Assembly (NCBI GenBank): GCA_025345505.1
Contig: JANVCC010000076.1
Location: 10,670,419-10,734,418 of the forward strand
DNA from: Todiramphus chloris collaris
Taxonomy: Eukaryota > Chordata > Aves > Coraciiformes > Alcedinidae
Length of the DNA stretch: 64,000 bases
Reading direction: 5' to 3'
Of this stretch, positions 26,001-37,250 are shown in pieces. Every line of letters begins with the position of its first letter. Position 1 is the first letter of the stretch. Under the pieces are notes generated by a model that made no database searches, was not told the origin of the DNA, and saw only the letters and a list, made by a program, of their open reading frames with translations. The translations under genes and the position numbers were made by a program.

Positions 26001-29000
26001 AAACGTAACAGTTAAACTAGGCAAACACCACTACCACGTGCCAAGCACTTAGCTTGTTCTGTTTTATCAGTGCAGCACTTCATTTGATCTCCTCCTTCCC
26101 ACCCTCCTGCAGCCCTGAAGACTTTTATTTCTAATCTTCTGCAGTTCGAATAATTTCTGAATAAAAACATGAGGTTTCTGAAACATCCAAGAGATTCTGG
26201 GCCTGGTGAGTTTTATCCATTCGGTGTCTCAATACTAGTTTGTTACAGCCCTGAAGACTGCATGTTGCTGTGGGATTTGCACTGGCTTTATTTAGCAGTG
26301 ATGTGAAGTGTCATTTAGATGGTTATGCCTGGTGATGACTTTGTACAGCAAAAATGAGCAGTCTGCAGATGCAAGGGGACAAGAACGCTATGGTGGGATG
26401 GCAGTGGGACATCCCTTACCTGGGAGGGGGAGGAATAGGTAACCTTCTGCCTATTTGATGTGTGGTGTATCTCATGGAGTAACTGTGAAGAAAAGTTGTG
26501 GGGTGTGGGGTTTGTTGTTTTTTGTAAGCCATGTGTATGTCAGCAATAGATGGGAGTGGGGCTAGAGAAGGTGTGGATGGGGCTGGGGACAGAGTGAGGT
26601 GAGCTTTCTTCTGGAGGCAACCTAGAGGGGAAGGTAAAGCCAATAAGAAAAGGAGGGTTGACTGACGAGTTGTGGGACGGTGTTTGCCTGCAAACTGGGC
26701 ATCAACTTTACCCTGAAGAAATCTCCTACACTTGAGAAATCTCCATCTAAGGCTTCCTGAAGTGGGGAGATGGAAATGGGAGTGAAGGCTCAAGCAGACA
26801 GACCGGTCTTATTGCACTCCTCTGTTTTGAGATCTAATGGACATTACCCCTGTCCTTAAAGCACATAATGGTGCACTGATTTTATGGCTCGCCTTTCAGA
26901 GCCTGTGTTTTCAGTACTGTTAGCACTGCTGCAGTTTGGAAGTCAAGCTGTGGTTGGACACCTAGGAATCAGCGGGACAGGAAGCCTTGCGGCACACGTG
27001 CTTGCTGGGATGCAGTGCTGCTGTCAGCGTGTGACAGCTCACGTAATTGAGGACACTGCCTTGCAGATTTAACTTTGAATTGCAAATAATCATCGCCATT
27101 CTTCTGCTGTGGGAGATGTGTCTGCATGGCTTAAAAGCTGCTCTGCCACTTCAGATTTGAGTGTGGGTGTGAGACAGGGGTAGCTATTCAAACCAAATGT
27201 GAGTTCACATTGCGGACCGTGGGGGCAAACTGGAATTACTGGTCCTAGAAGTGGGGGTATCCGTCAAGAGGAATCTGTGTGTGCATGTTCCCTGCCAAGC
27301 CCTCCCCCCTGCTTTCATTAGATCAAATTATGTGTTCTTGCTTTGGAAAACCAAGGCAGTTTAGATCTGCTTTTTCATGGAAGCGAGAAGAGAAACAATG
27401 TGAGGAGGAGGACGAGGGAAGCAGCATCTGGGGGGCTTCAGGCATGATGGGGCCAACTGTTGTGCCACTGCTGCACAGGCTGGGCAGTGCTCCTTCGGAG
27501 CGCGATTTATTTCCTGGCTTTCCTGGAGTGCCTGGCAATTGCAGGTGGACACGGGGAGATGTTTTTCTGAGGAATTTATTGCAAGGGCATTTCCAAATAG
27601 AGGATTCCAAGGGGCATCTGTCTTGGGTGTTGTGGAAGTGGAAACAGGTCATGATGGCTGCTTGATTGTTGGGTGTGGAGCCCTGCTTACTGCTGGCCTG
27701 TCTCTGCAAGGGAAGCCACTGATCTAGCGGACACAAGTCAGCTGTGGCCTGGTGCATCTGCCTCGATAGGGCTGCTTGGCATCAACGTGGGCATGCTCAG
27801 CAGAACTGAGCCCTTGCTGGGCATGGATGCTGTCTTTGAGAGCAGACCCTATCTACCAGACTGGTATCAAGAAGTATTTCTGGTGCTGTTGGGTATCTAA
27901 GCAGTGGATGGACTACAGTGAGGAGAGACTGCGTGTTGGTGGTGGTGGAATCTGATCTGCTGGGACCGGTCATGTCTGGATTGGAGCCAGGGGGAAACTT
28001 GAGTTGCTTTGAGCAAACTGCTGGGGAAGTGTTCCTCGGAGCTGGGCACATCTCAGCACCTGCCTTTCCCTTTTTGCTTTGCTGACCTGTATCTTGCCCT
28101 GGACTCCATGCTGCAAGGGTGCCAGCAGTGGAAAGCTGCCAACTTGGCACTTGAAGAGCGGAGCTGACGCAACTCATTTAGCAGAGGGTTACCATGCAGT
28201 GGGAGAGCCCCGTGCTGCTGCTAACTCAACACAGAGCTGGTATTGCCTCCATTAGGGAAGAGCTGGCAGCTGGGACCTGGGATCTGCATGCTCAGCAGGG
28301 TATAGTGTGGCCCAGAGCCCTGACAGGACACAGCAGCAGGGCCATGGCAGCTGGGCAAGTGTGTCCAGGGAGAGGGGTGTTGGGGAATCCTCTGGAGTAT
28401 TTTTACCTGCTTCTAAATACTGTTCTGGCAGCTAAGAAAGGCACCCTGCAGCTGGCCGGCCCTTGCAGAACAACAGGGTCTCTCCAACTCCTAGGTTGCT
28501 CCATCTCAGAAATTGCAGTACTGGAGCGATGGCTGGACAGCTGCAATGGGTAGGGTTGCCCAGGGACAGAACAAGAGGTAACACGCAGGTTCAGAAAAGG
28601 TCAAGCACACTTGTCTGTGCCTGGTTTGAGGTTTTCCCTCAAACTTCTTAGAGGAGAAATACAGAAGTAATGCAAAAATCTCATTTGTGGCAGTGCTTTC
28701 AAACCAGCTTCTTTCTGGTTCATAGCAAAGATGGTGCTCTTGGCAGGGTCCTTGCAGCATCCTTCTGCTTGAACTGTAGGACAGCTGCTTTTTGGGTAGC
28801 TTTGTGGGTGTGGATGGCTGTAGTATGCAGAAGTGAATAATGCTTGTATCTGTAGCCTTCTGTGTCTACCAATTTACTGCTGACACTACAGGTCAGCTTC
28901 TTCCTTTTCATGGAGATTGAAAGTAAACTTTGGAATCCAGTCTGCCTCCAAGCCTAATTAAAACACCTCCTTCTAAAACCTCCAGCTCATTAGGCTCCAT

Positions 29001-29312
29001 CTGGATGCTTTGAATTCCTTAAGAGCTCTCAAGTCTGTGTGCAGGCATTCAAAGCAGATACAGGAAAGATGACAGATGTTACGTTTGTGTGGAGTAGGAT
29101 GCCTCCAAGCTGTAATCACCAAGATACTCACCAGTTACATGGAGGAGACCTGCTTGGGTTGCAGGACCAGTACGCCCTCTTACAGTGCTCACTTGGATCA
29201 GTCATGAACGGTTACTTGGTGAGGGGGAGGGGAAGGCCATGCTAAATGCAAAAATTGCAAAAACTGCCTTGCTGATGCTTAAACCTTTTCTTTTTTTTCC
29301 CCTTATTCACAG

Positions 29313-29439
29313 GAGAACTGCTGAGTCAGCCGAGACCAGAGGGACTGACGGAGATCATATGTCCCAAGAACGGCAGCGAGCGAGTTAATGTTGCCTTGAT
29401 TTACCCCCCCACTCCTACTGTGATCAGCCCTTGTTCCAA
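29313..29439 (+). CDS. MFHAS1: MFHAS1 coding exon 2
   Basis: After a T/C-rich tract and CACAG acceptor (AG at 29311-29312), the phase left by exon 1 is restored exactly. The codons read GELLSQPRPEG, IICPKNGSERVNVAL and YPPTPTVISPCSK, which match the human MFHAS1 C-terminus as I remember it. A GTGAGA donor begins at 29440. If it is used, the exon ends on AA (phase 2). If it is not used, the frame reads AAG then TGA at 29441-29443, so the protein would end in SPCSK. The exon lies 26.2 kb from exon 1, consistent with the long first intron of this gene. Identity as this exon is secure; only its right boundary is uncertain. Confidence 0.93.
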
Positions 29440-29687
29440 GTGAGACCTGAAAGCATTCCCCTGTCAGTAGAGACCAGAAAGCCTATGTAAAACATGCCCT
29501 CGCCCTAAGTATTTTTTCTGGAAGGTATCACCTCCACAGCCTGGGGACTGTTCTAATTATCTGTGGATAGAGACAGCCTGCTCAAAGAAGAATAGATACA
29601 GCAAAATGGGTTGAGGTGTTCCCTGAGCTGTGTCGTGGCAGATGAAACACACACATAGTGCACAGGACAAATCAGGAGATAATACAA

Positions 29688-30135
29688 TCATAGGTAGGTT
29701 TAGGTAGGATACAACCTCAGGAGATCTCTGTCCACCCCCTGCTCCAAGCAGGGCCACCCTCACAGCCGTGTCAGGTTGCCTGGGACCTTGTATAAGTAAG
29801 ATTTGATGACTGCAAGCATGGAGGTGACACCACCTGTTTGGACTCTGGAGTTACACTGTTCTTGACTTTTTCCTTCTGTCCTGAGTCTTCCTTACTGCAG
29901 CCTGGCTTTCATTGCCATGAAAATGCAGTGTTGGCTTGCATTCCAAGTATTCTCCACCAGATACCAAGCCAGCTGGACCCCAGGTTATGATGGTGCGTGG
30001 GGTTGTACCATTCTAGGTGTAGGGCTATGCACTTGCCTACACTGAACTTCACAGCACTGTTGTTGGCCCAGTCCAACACCAGTGCGTAGGTTTTCTCGCA
30101 GAACAGAAGTGCAGCCATGTCCTGCTCTCCTTGGA
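29688..30135 (-). mobile_element. old CR1 LINE 3' fragment (degraded)
   Basis: Read on the plus strand, 29697-29765 follows the complement of a CR1 3' end (acaacctcaggagatc..., then ccaccccctgctccaagcaggg). The stretch 29955-30080 follows the CR1 segment with tggtgcgtggggttgt and gcacttgcc...ctgaacttcac. The two blocks are in CR1 order but separated by unalignable sequence, so this is a diverged copy on the minus strand in MFHAS1 3'-end intronic or UTR sequence. Boundaries are approximate. Confidence 0.6.
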
Positions 30136-30763
30136 GTGGCACAAAGGAATTTGGCAGGGAGCTTAGAGGAGCAAGCTTAGAGGAGTAAGCCAAGTGTCTT
30201 GCTGGCAGCTGCTGCTGCAATGCCTGTGGCTGCCTATTACTTTCACTTCAGTATCTGAAAGTAGCTTTGGAGGCTGTTCTCTCCATTCAGTACCCTCCCA
30301 CCCCCCTCATACTGCTGAAGAAAAGCTTTGGTGATGGGTAGCTGTTCAGCTGTGTGTCAAGGTGAAGTTGAAGTGCCCACCTGAGGCAGGAAACAAGGTA
30401 GCTGCCCTGACACACAGGCCCCCACTGTCTGCTCTTCTGGTCCCCCTGTGTGTACTTGACACAGCACATTTCTAACCTGCAGTTGCCATTTTTGTTGTAC
30501 TGTGCTGTCAGGCTCTGCCTGTGTGCTTGTCCTCCTGTCCTCCAGCCTGCCTTCAATAGCATCTAACAACTGTGTCCCAGTTTCACAGTCACTCTGCTGG
30601 CAGGAAACTTGTGTTCTCAAAAAGGCCTCTGTTACTTTTAAAGACCTCACCCTCCCTATTTAGAAACCTAGAGAAAATGGTATGTCTTAGATTGTTCAGC
30701 ACAAGCACCATGAACCCTGCTGCTGATGCTACATTACTTTCTCCGTACCCTTTTCTCTTCCAG

Positions 30764-31195
30764 ATAAATCGTCAGTGCTGGTGCCAAAGGTTTTCCACCG
30801 GGCAGAACGTGGCTGATGCTCTGCAGTGCTCCCATCTCTCCAGTTGTGGAGTTGCATGCTGATGAGGATCGATGGGACTTTGGACTCTGAAATGCTGTGG
30901 GGTGGAGGCAGCTCCCAGGTGGGGGCCTCGTGGCTGGAGTGGACACAGTCACCTGGAAGTCGGGGACAACAATGAGGCATGAAGCAAAATGATTGCTGCA
31001 AACGGCAGGGCCGCTGGCAAGAGGGAAAGCACTGGGGATAGGATTCTGTGGACCCATTAATCGCGTGTTGAAAAACCATTTGGATCTCATGATGAATGTA
31101 AAAATGTTCTTGGTACCATTTAATTCAGACCTGCTTGGAGGAAAGTCTCTTGAAATGAGCTGTAGCGGGATTCCCTGGATTTTGTTCCTGGACAA
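30764..31195 (+). other. candidate MFHAS1 3' exon (mostly untranslated), alternative 1
   Basis: A strong polypyrimidine tract and CAG acceptor end at 30763, and a good GTGAGT donor lies at 31196-31201. Joined to exon 2 (ending in AA), the first base completes a Lys codon and the next three are TAA. The protein would therefore end ...SPCSK, identical to the ending obtained by not splicing exon 2. The rest would be 3' UTR. Only splice-site shape supports this; RNA evidence is needed. Confidence 0.3.
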
Positions 31196-32673
31196 GTGAG
31201 TTTTTTGGCAGTTGGCCAAGGTTTTTTTTCAGGGAGGGGGTTGATTTTGTGAGGCCTTTAAAATTGCTCCACTACAAAACAGTTGGCTGTCACCTAGACA
31301 GCAGGTTTGGGTGCTGGCTGGCAGAACAGGAGAAGCAGGCTTGGAAATGTTTCCTGCCTTGCGTGTTCACGTGCACCGTGCCGTGAAACAGTAAGGAAGT
31401 GTTGTAAGCACACAGGGCTGGAAGAGAGGCAGTCAGCATGCCCCTGGCACCTGCCATTTCTTCCTTATCACTACCCCCAACAGCTCATGGTCTGCCATGC
31501 CCAGGTGCTGTGGAGTGGCTGCTGTGATACTCTCCACACACTGTGGCCAGTAGAGCAGCAGAAATGTAGGTGTGGGTCCTCCTCCTAGCAAAGCCCCTGA
31601 AGCTTCTTTGTACAAACTGGCTCTGGTCCCCTTGGGCAGACCCTGGCAGACGTGTTTTGTGAGCAGCCATCCCTGGGCCAGATGTGGGAAAGGGCAGGCT
31701 GAGCACTGGCACCACAGTGCTCATTTCTTTTGAGGACTTCTAAGATGTTGCTGTCAGTTTGTGCCCTGCAGCTGAGCCCTGATGACTGGGCTGTATGAGT
31801 TGTGCTCCATGCAAATATGTGATGTAGTGTATATCAAATAGGAGGCAGGTATTTCCAGAGCCAGAACCCCTACATCAGATGGTGATGGAGGTCTGAGGGA
31901 TGAGGGACTTCAAATACCTGTGTTAATTAATGTGCAGCTCTTAACCCTGTGGGCTGTGATGGCAGACCTGGGATGGGTGATGCTGATTGGCAGGAAGTCT
32001 CCCCCAGGATGCTGTCTGGCCAGGCCTGCAACCAGTGCAAGGCAGTGACATGCATCCTGCTGGGACCTGCTGCTGTTGCACACGTGATGTTCCTCTGGCT
32101 TCTGGTCCTTCAAATACCAGCCTTGTGTGCAAGGCTGCAAATATGCCCATTGGCAGAAACAACACTGGGAAATGCAGGGCAGAATCTACCCTAGTTGGAG
32201 ACTGCAGAGGCCAGGTAGAAGAAACCAAGCTGTTGTGCCTCACTTGAGAGGGGAATGTTGCCAAATAAAAGCTGGCAGCTCAGTTAACTTTGTGTCTCTT
32301 CAGGATGTCATTCCAGCTGGGGAGAGGGTTCAGATTTCATATGTTGACCTGCCACCTCTGCCAATAGGCATTTGAAGCTTTCTTAGTCTGTGAGAAGCAT
32401 TAATTGACTGTGCTTCTGTATTGCTGTAGATAAATTGGTCTAGAAACTGCCTGTGGTGGCTGGAGGGAGTGGACAGGAGGTGAGGTCTTGGAATGGTGTG
32501 AGGAATAGCGCTGGGAATCTCCCTTATCCTCAGTCTTGCTGCCCCTGAGACGTGAAGGGCCCCAGTATAGTCAGAACTTACACTGGAGCATTCTCTATTG
32601 TCACCTTTTGAGCTGGGTGGCCTTCTCCTCTTCCCTTTGCTTCTACTCACCTCTCTCTTTCCCTTCTCCATAG

Positions 32674-33110
32674 GAAGAAACTAGCGATTTGTTGCTGTGA
32701 CATTGTGTGGAAACCACATTGTAAAGAAACCACAAACTGGAATCCTTTTCCAGCCGGAGGCCTGTTTCCCAGTGCACCCATCTGGTCTGGGATGCGTGAG
32801 AATTGAAGGAATGAGAGGACAGAGCAGACGTCTCACAGCCTGCTCCTTGGGACCGCAGCCCTCCCGCCGGGCCGTGCCACCTCAGCAGGAGCACAGCGTT
32901 ACCCGGCCTTGGCAGACACCCAGTCTGCTGTGCGTGCTGAAGCCGTAACGCCGGGAGCGTGGCAGTATGGAGAGCAGTCTAGCTGGGTCTAGTTAACACG
33001 GAATGGTGATCGCTCATCCGCCCACTCTGTAGTAACTGGTGTAACTGTGTTTTCATCTGTATTTTTTTAATATGCAAAAGCCATTTAATTTTCTATGCAG
33101 TTCAAAAACA
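32674..33110 (+). other. candidate MFHAS1 terminal exon, alternative 2
   Basis: A long C/T tract and TAG acceptor end at 32673. Joined to exon 2, the reading frame gives Lys-Lys-Lys-Leu and continues for about 43 codons to a TGA at 32804-32806. The two lysines right after SPCS agree with the human ending as I recall it, but the residues after them do not. Downstream sequence to about 33.1 kb is GC-richer than the surrounding DNA and looks like UTR. The right end is arbitrary, as no polyadenylation signal was found nearby. Possible AATAAA signals lie far downstream at 34803 and 35921. Confidence 0.3.
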
Positions 33111-34730
33111 TCTCCCCTTCGCAACTGCCGGGTGGGAGATGTGTGCAGGAGAGCCAAGCCAAGTGGCTGATAGTCCTTTTGATTTTGCTGTCCCTCTCTT
33201 TTAAGGATGCATCCTGGAATCCTTTGCACACAGTGTCCCTGTGCTGAGCTCCTGTCTCTCAGATCCCGCTTAACATCCCTGAGCCCCAGGGATGAAGGCC
33301 CCTTATTTTTGAACGATCTGTCATTTTTTATGAGTCAAGCCACAAGGAAAGAGGGCTTGAAGGCAGTGCCCTAAGAGCAGAGGTACCTGAGTTCAGAGCA
33401 TGTATTGTGTTCCTGTTCCTGTCCCTTGCTTGGAGAGTTACTGAACTGCTAGAAATGACTGAGGCCTCTGTGGAGCACCCTGCAGCCTTCACTGAAGGTG
33501 AATTGTGAAGAGAGCAGAAAGGACTGGGGCATCAGTTGTCTCCCTGTGGAGCTGACAGTGAATTTAACCCCTTTGGAACAGGAGGAGGATCTCCTGGCAC
33601 TAGATGGCTACTTCACTCAAGAGGACTGTGCTGGTTTTGCTTATTGGTTTGCGGACCCCTTGCTTGTTGACCAGTGGATTTCCTACTGAAACTGGTGCAC
33701 ACAGGTTTGGAGGCAGAGATGGCAAGTTGTTTTGCACTGCAGGACTTTCAGCAGCTGGAACATGTCCTGGAGTACCTTGTGTTACGCTCTGAAGCAGAAC
33801 CTGGGATTCAAACCTGCATCCGTCCAAGTGAAACTCCCAGGATAGCAGCTTTGCCTCCTGCTGGGCCTGTGTGACATGACATGAGAAACAGCACGTCCCT
33901 AAGCAGCACGGAAATCTGTTGAGGTAGAGAAGTAGCCTGAAGAGTGATGCTGCACATCTAGCTCAACTTGGGGCTTACAGGGGTACTTGGAGGCCTCTGG
34001 CAACTGCAGAGGCTGCTGGGTGATGGGACACATGTGCTTTAACTGTGCTAAAGGCAAAAAGCCCAGAGAAATAAGACTATTTCCAGACTGCCCCAAGGCC
34101 AGGATGTATTTGACTAGTCTCCTTTTGTGACAGTGCTGTTCTTTCTGCATTCTGTCTCTGCTCTGAGCTTGGGGAATTCAGCTTTAAAGCTAAACAGAAA
34201 GAGAAACCAGATGGGATTTAACCTGCCTTGCGGTCTCTCAAATCAGCTGGAAGAGACTGGGGGCTACAAAAGCGTGGGTCATCTTTGTGGCATCCCCCAT
34301 GCTACAGTTCCACAGTGGCTGTGAAAACTCAATCGTGTACTTGGCTGCTGCTTTCTCAGGAACGCAAGATGCGCTTGGCTGTGCTGTAGCACCGGAGCTT
34401 ACCCTGGGGTCCGTGTTCTCTTCCCCTTTGGACTTCTGAGGTAGTTAAAAGTTTGTCAGAGCACTTAGGACACTTAGGAGCTCACTAAGTGAGGCTCACT
34501 CCTGCAGAGGCAGATCCTGGAGTGCAGATTCTCCCACGCTCTTTGGATGGGACCTTGGCCTGGCATCCTTGGAACAGCAGTGCGGGGAGGTGGCGATGCT
34601 GCACTGCAGTAAGCACAAGAAGAGGCAAGCAAGTGGGCCTCAGTGTAGCGCTCATCACACGCTTCATGGCTCAGTTCATGGACTGTAATTGCAGGTATTC
34701 ATATAATCTGTATCACTGGGCAGGACTCTG

Positions 34731-34790
34731 CACACACACACATGCATGCCCAGACGTACACGCACCACACCCACACTTGCGCACACATCC
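34731..34790. repeat. CA-rich simple repeat
   Basis: An imperfect (CA)n tract: six CA units, then ATGCATG, then interrupted CACA blocks to about 34790. Confidence 0.8.
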
Positions 34791-35920
34791 AAAACAACTG
34801 AAAATAAAAGTGATCTCAGTCTCAAGGAGAGGCCTGGCTCTTTGTTTTTCCTCTTCCAGTGCCTCCTTGGGCCCTGGCTCTGGAAGGGTCTGTGCCTAAT
34901 TGTATATCTGGCATTTTCTAAATCCAGGAGCCTGAGCTTTTAGTACCCCTGTTAGCAGATGACTCACAAAGTCATCAAGAGATGGGGCATTGAATGGATC
35001 TGAGCAGGGAGCCCTATGTTTGGATGAACATCTGTGAAACATTGCCCACTCCAGCAAGGCCAGTGGTTTCTGGGGAACAGCTCTTTCTCTACTGTGTTTA
35101 GAATGTTTTGTGGGTTTGTGAGGCCAGCTTAGTTATTCTCACTGCTTCCATGTCGTTTGCTTTCTTGTAAGGCTTAGTTCCCTTCAAACCCTGCTCAAGT
35201 GCCATGTTGTTCAGAGGCAAGAGCAGTAAGACAGATAGCCCTCTTGCTTGCTAACGTGGGCATTAGTGGCAGCGCCAGGAGAGTAAGTTAAAAGCAGGGA
35301 GTGAGTCCCCCTCCTACACAGCCTCAATCAGCTGCTTGTGACCCCCACAGTCCCTCACTACTCTCATCTGGAGGAGAAGATGAAGACAGCAACCCCACCA
35401 AACATAGCGATGCTGCACAGCAGGTCTAGGGGGCAGCATCTGCAACAAAGTGGTGATGTATTGGAGTGCAACGGGAGGGAAGACTGAAGGCAGCCTCAGC
35501 CACAACAGGCCAAATGAGAGGATGCCAGGCTATTTAGGGGCTGGCAGATATGGAGGTTTTGGGGTGGTTGCCTCCGTCAGGTGGGTGCCACCTAAGCATT
35601 GGCTTCCATCACTGAGGAACATCTGTTAGGCTGTGGCTAGACTGCACTCCAGGGCTGGGGGAAGCACCAGCAGAAAATTAACTGACCTGTAATGGATAGA
35701 GGTCTCCTACCTTTGCCCCCTGGCTGAGAAAGACCTAGAGGACTGTGGATTAAAGGATGTGTGGAAGAGCACAAGGTAACTTCCCTGGACAGGGAGGGGG
35801 TGGGGGACAGCTGCATTGCTCTGGTGGCCAGGAACTGTCTGCTCACAGCCCGTGGGCATCCCAGATCTGTGTTCAGGATGGCCTGGGCAAAGTTAGTCTC
35901 ACAAGGAATGCGGAAGCCTA

Positions 35921-35926
35921 AATAAA
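35921..35926 (+). terminator. possible polyadenylation signal AATAAA upstream of ERI1
   Basis: This is an AATAAA hexamer followed within 30 bases by a T/G-rich run (tgtctgtcttgtgtatttt). It could end a long MFHAS1 3' UTR just before the CR1 and CpG island. Assignment is speculative. Confidence 0.3.
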
Positions 35927-36132
35927 ATGTCTGTCTTGTGTATTTTCCTGGTAACACAGACAGAGCTTCCAGAAACCTGCTGTGACACCAAACCCAGGAG
36001 GCTGCTCAGCAAAAGCTCAGGGGGCACATGGCAGGAGCACGAAGGCAGAGGAGCAGGGCAAGGGCTGGTGGGACTTGGTGGCCACTGGTACAGGCAGGGG
36101 TGAGGCAGCCCAGGCACAGATTTCACATCAAA

Positions 36133-36608
36133 TTGTAAAGTGCTTTAGGTTGAAAAGGCCCTTTGTCGATCATCTAGTCCAACACCCCTGCACTGAGCAG
36201 GGACATCTTCAATCAGATCAGGTTGCTCAGAGCCCCAGCCAGCCTGACCTTGAATATTTCCAGGGATGGGGCATGTACCACCTTTCTGGGAAACCTGGGC
36301 CAGGGTCTCACCACCCTCATTGGAAAAAAAATTCACCCTTTTATCTGGTCTGAATCTCCCTCTTTGGGTTTAAAACCATCATCCCTTGTCTTACCAAAAC
36401 AGGCCCTGCTAAAAATTCCATCACGGTCTTTCTGCTGTGCGCACTTAAGGGCTGAAAGGCCACAAGAAGGTCCCCCCGGAGCCTTCTCCAGGCGGAACAA
36501 CCCCACGCCCCTCAGCCTGGCATCGCAGCAGAGGGGTTCCAGCCCTCTGGCGATCACGGTGGTCGCCTCTGGACTCGCTTCAGCAGGCCTATGTCTTCCC
36601 TGTGCTGA
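36133..36608 (-). mobile_element. CR1 LINE 3' fragment abutting the ERI1 promoter
   Basis: The plus strand reads the complement of a CR1 3' region: aggttgaaaaggccc near the left end, then ggttgctcagagcccc, ccagggatggggcatg, tctcaccaccctcattgg, cggagccttctccagg and ctggactcgcttcagcagg at the right. The 3' end is at about 36133, so the element lies on the minus strand, and its 5' side is truncated at about 36608. It is only moderately diverged. It ends about 180 bases before the ERI1 start codon, inside the rising edge of the CpG island. Confidence 0.88.
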
Positions 36609-37250
36609 AACCGGTTTTATCGCAGAGGGGGAAGGCGGGAGCTGCAGCCGAGGAGCTCTCACGGGGCGCGGCGAGAGGCGAGAGCGGAGGCGGGGCTGCT
36701 CCACGGCCCAGGGGCGGGCCCCGAGCTCTCCCCGCCCCCGCCGGGCCGCCGTCCCCGCTGCCGCCGCCGCCACCTCCGCCACCGCCGCCATGGAGGAGCA
36801 GAAAGAGAACCGCCCGCAGGCTGCCCCCAACGAGTCGCTAGCACCGCCCGCCCCCGCTGCCTGCCCGCCGGTGAGTGTGCCGCCGTGCACAGAGGCCCCG
36901 CCGGGCCCGAGCGGGCGGTGCTGTCCGCGCCGGGCATGCGCCAGCGCCACCGTCCCCGCCCGGCCGCTGCCCCCCGCGCATGCGCCCATGGCGGCGCCGC
37001 TCCTTGCCCGCCTCAGGCCTCGCCGGGCCTGGCCCCTGGCCCCTGCCCTCGGCGCTTCCCGCGGCTGTGGTTGGAGCGCAGCGGAGCGGTGCGACGCGGC
37101 CGGCCGAGGCGGGCCCAATGCTGCGCTACCGGGGGGGGCGCCTCCGGTGCCACGGGGCCTTCTGTTTGCGCCCGAGGCCCGGGAGGCCCCGGCGGCTGTG
37201 GCGGGCCCGGGGTAGGGCGGCCCCGCCGTGCGCTCGCCACACAAGGCCTA
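36600..37250 (+). promoter_or_regulatory. ERI1: ERI1 CpG-island promoter
   Basis: The stretch is extremely G+C- and CpG-rich and has no TATA box, as in housekeeping genes. GC boxes include GGGGCGGG at 36711-36718. Two NRF-1-like palindromic sites lie just inside intron 1: GGGCATGCGC at 36932-36941 and GCGCATGCGC at 36976-36985. YY1-like cores (GCCGCCAT ending at the ATG at 36790, and ATGGCGGC at 36988) flank them. A CCG-repeat-rich 5' UTR (36755-36789) precedes the start. Factor binding is inferred from motif shape only. Confidence 0.8.
36790..36870 (+). CDS. ERI1: ERI1 coding exon 1
   Basis: This exon encodes 27 residues beginning MEEQKENRPQ and rich in Pro/Ala, a poorly structured N-terminus. 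It ends in phase 0 at a perfect GTGAGT donor. The same frame stays open into the intron until TAG at 37213. Confidence 0.93.

Larger units (their letters stand above)
3072..29312 (+). other. MFHAS1: MFHAS1 intron 1 (26.2 kb)
   Basis: The intron is bounded by a GTAAGA donor at 3072 and a CACAG acceptor ending at 29312. It contains only short open frames with no recognisable protein similarity, several T-rich tracts and scattered simple repeats. I saw no embedded gene, tRNA or clear transposon. Stretches around 13.84-14.05 kb, 16.50-16.62 kb and 20.56-20.76 kb are AT-rich, non-repetitive and look like conserved non-coding sequence, but this cannot be tested without alignment. Confidence 0.85.
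33111..36130. other. intergenic / possible distal 3' UTR between MFHAS1 and ERI1
   Basis: I see no gene here. The content is unique sequence, a CA-rich simple repeat at 34731-34790 and two isolated AATAAA motifs (34803-34808 and 35921-35926). Either motif could serve a long MFHAS1 3' UTR. Confidence 0.6.

Noticed and set aside
36223..37215. A 330-codon plus-strand open frame and a 303-codon minus-strand frame (36333-37244)
   Set aside because: Both span the CR1 fragment and the CpG island. Extreme G+C makes stop codons rare on both strands. Only the 27 codons of ERI1 exon 1 inside the plus frame are supported.
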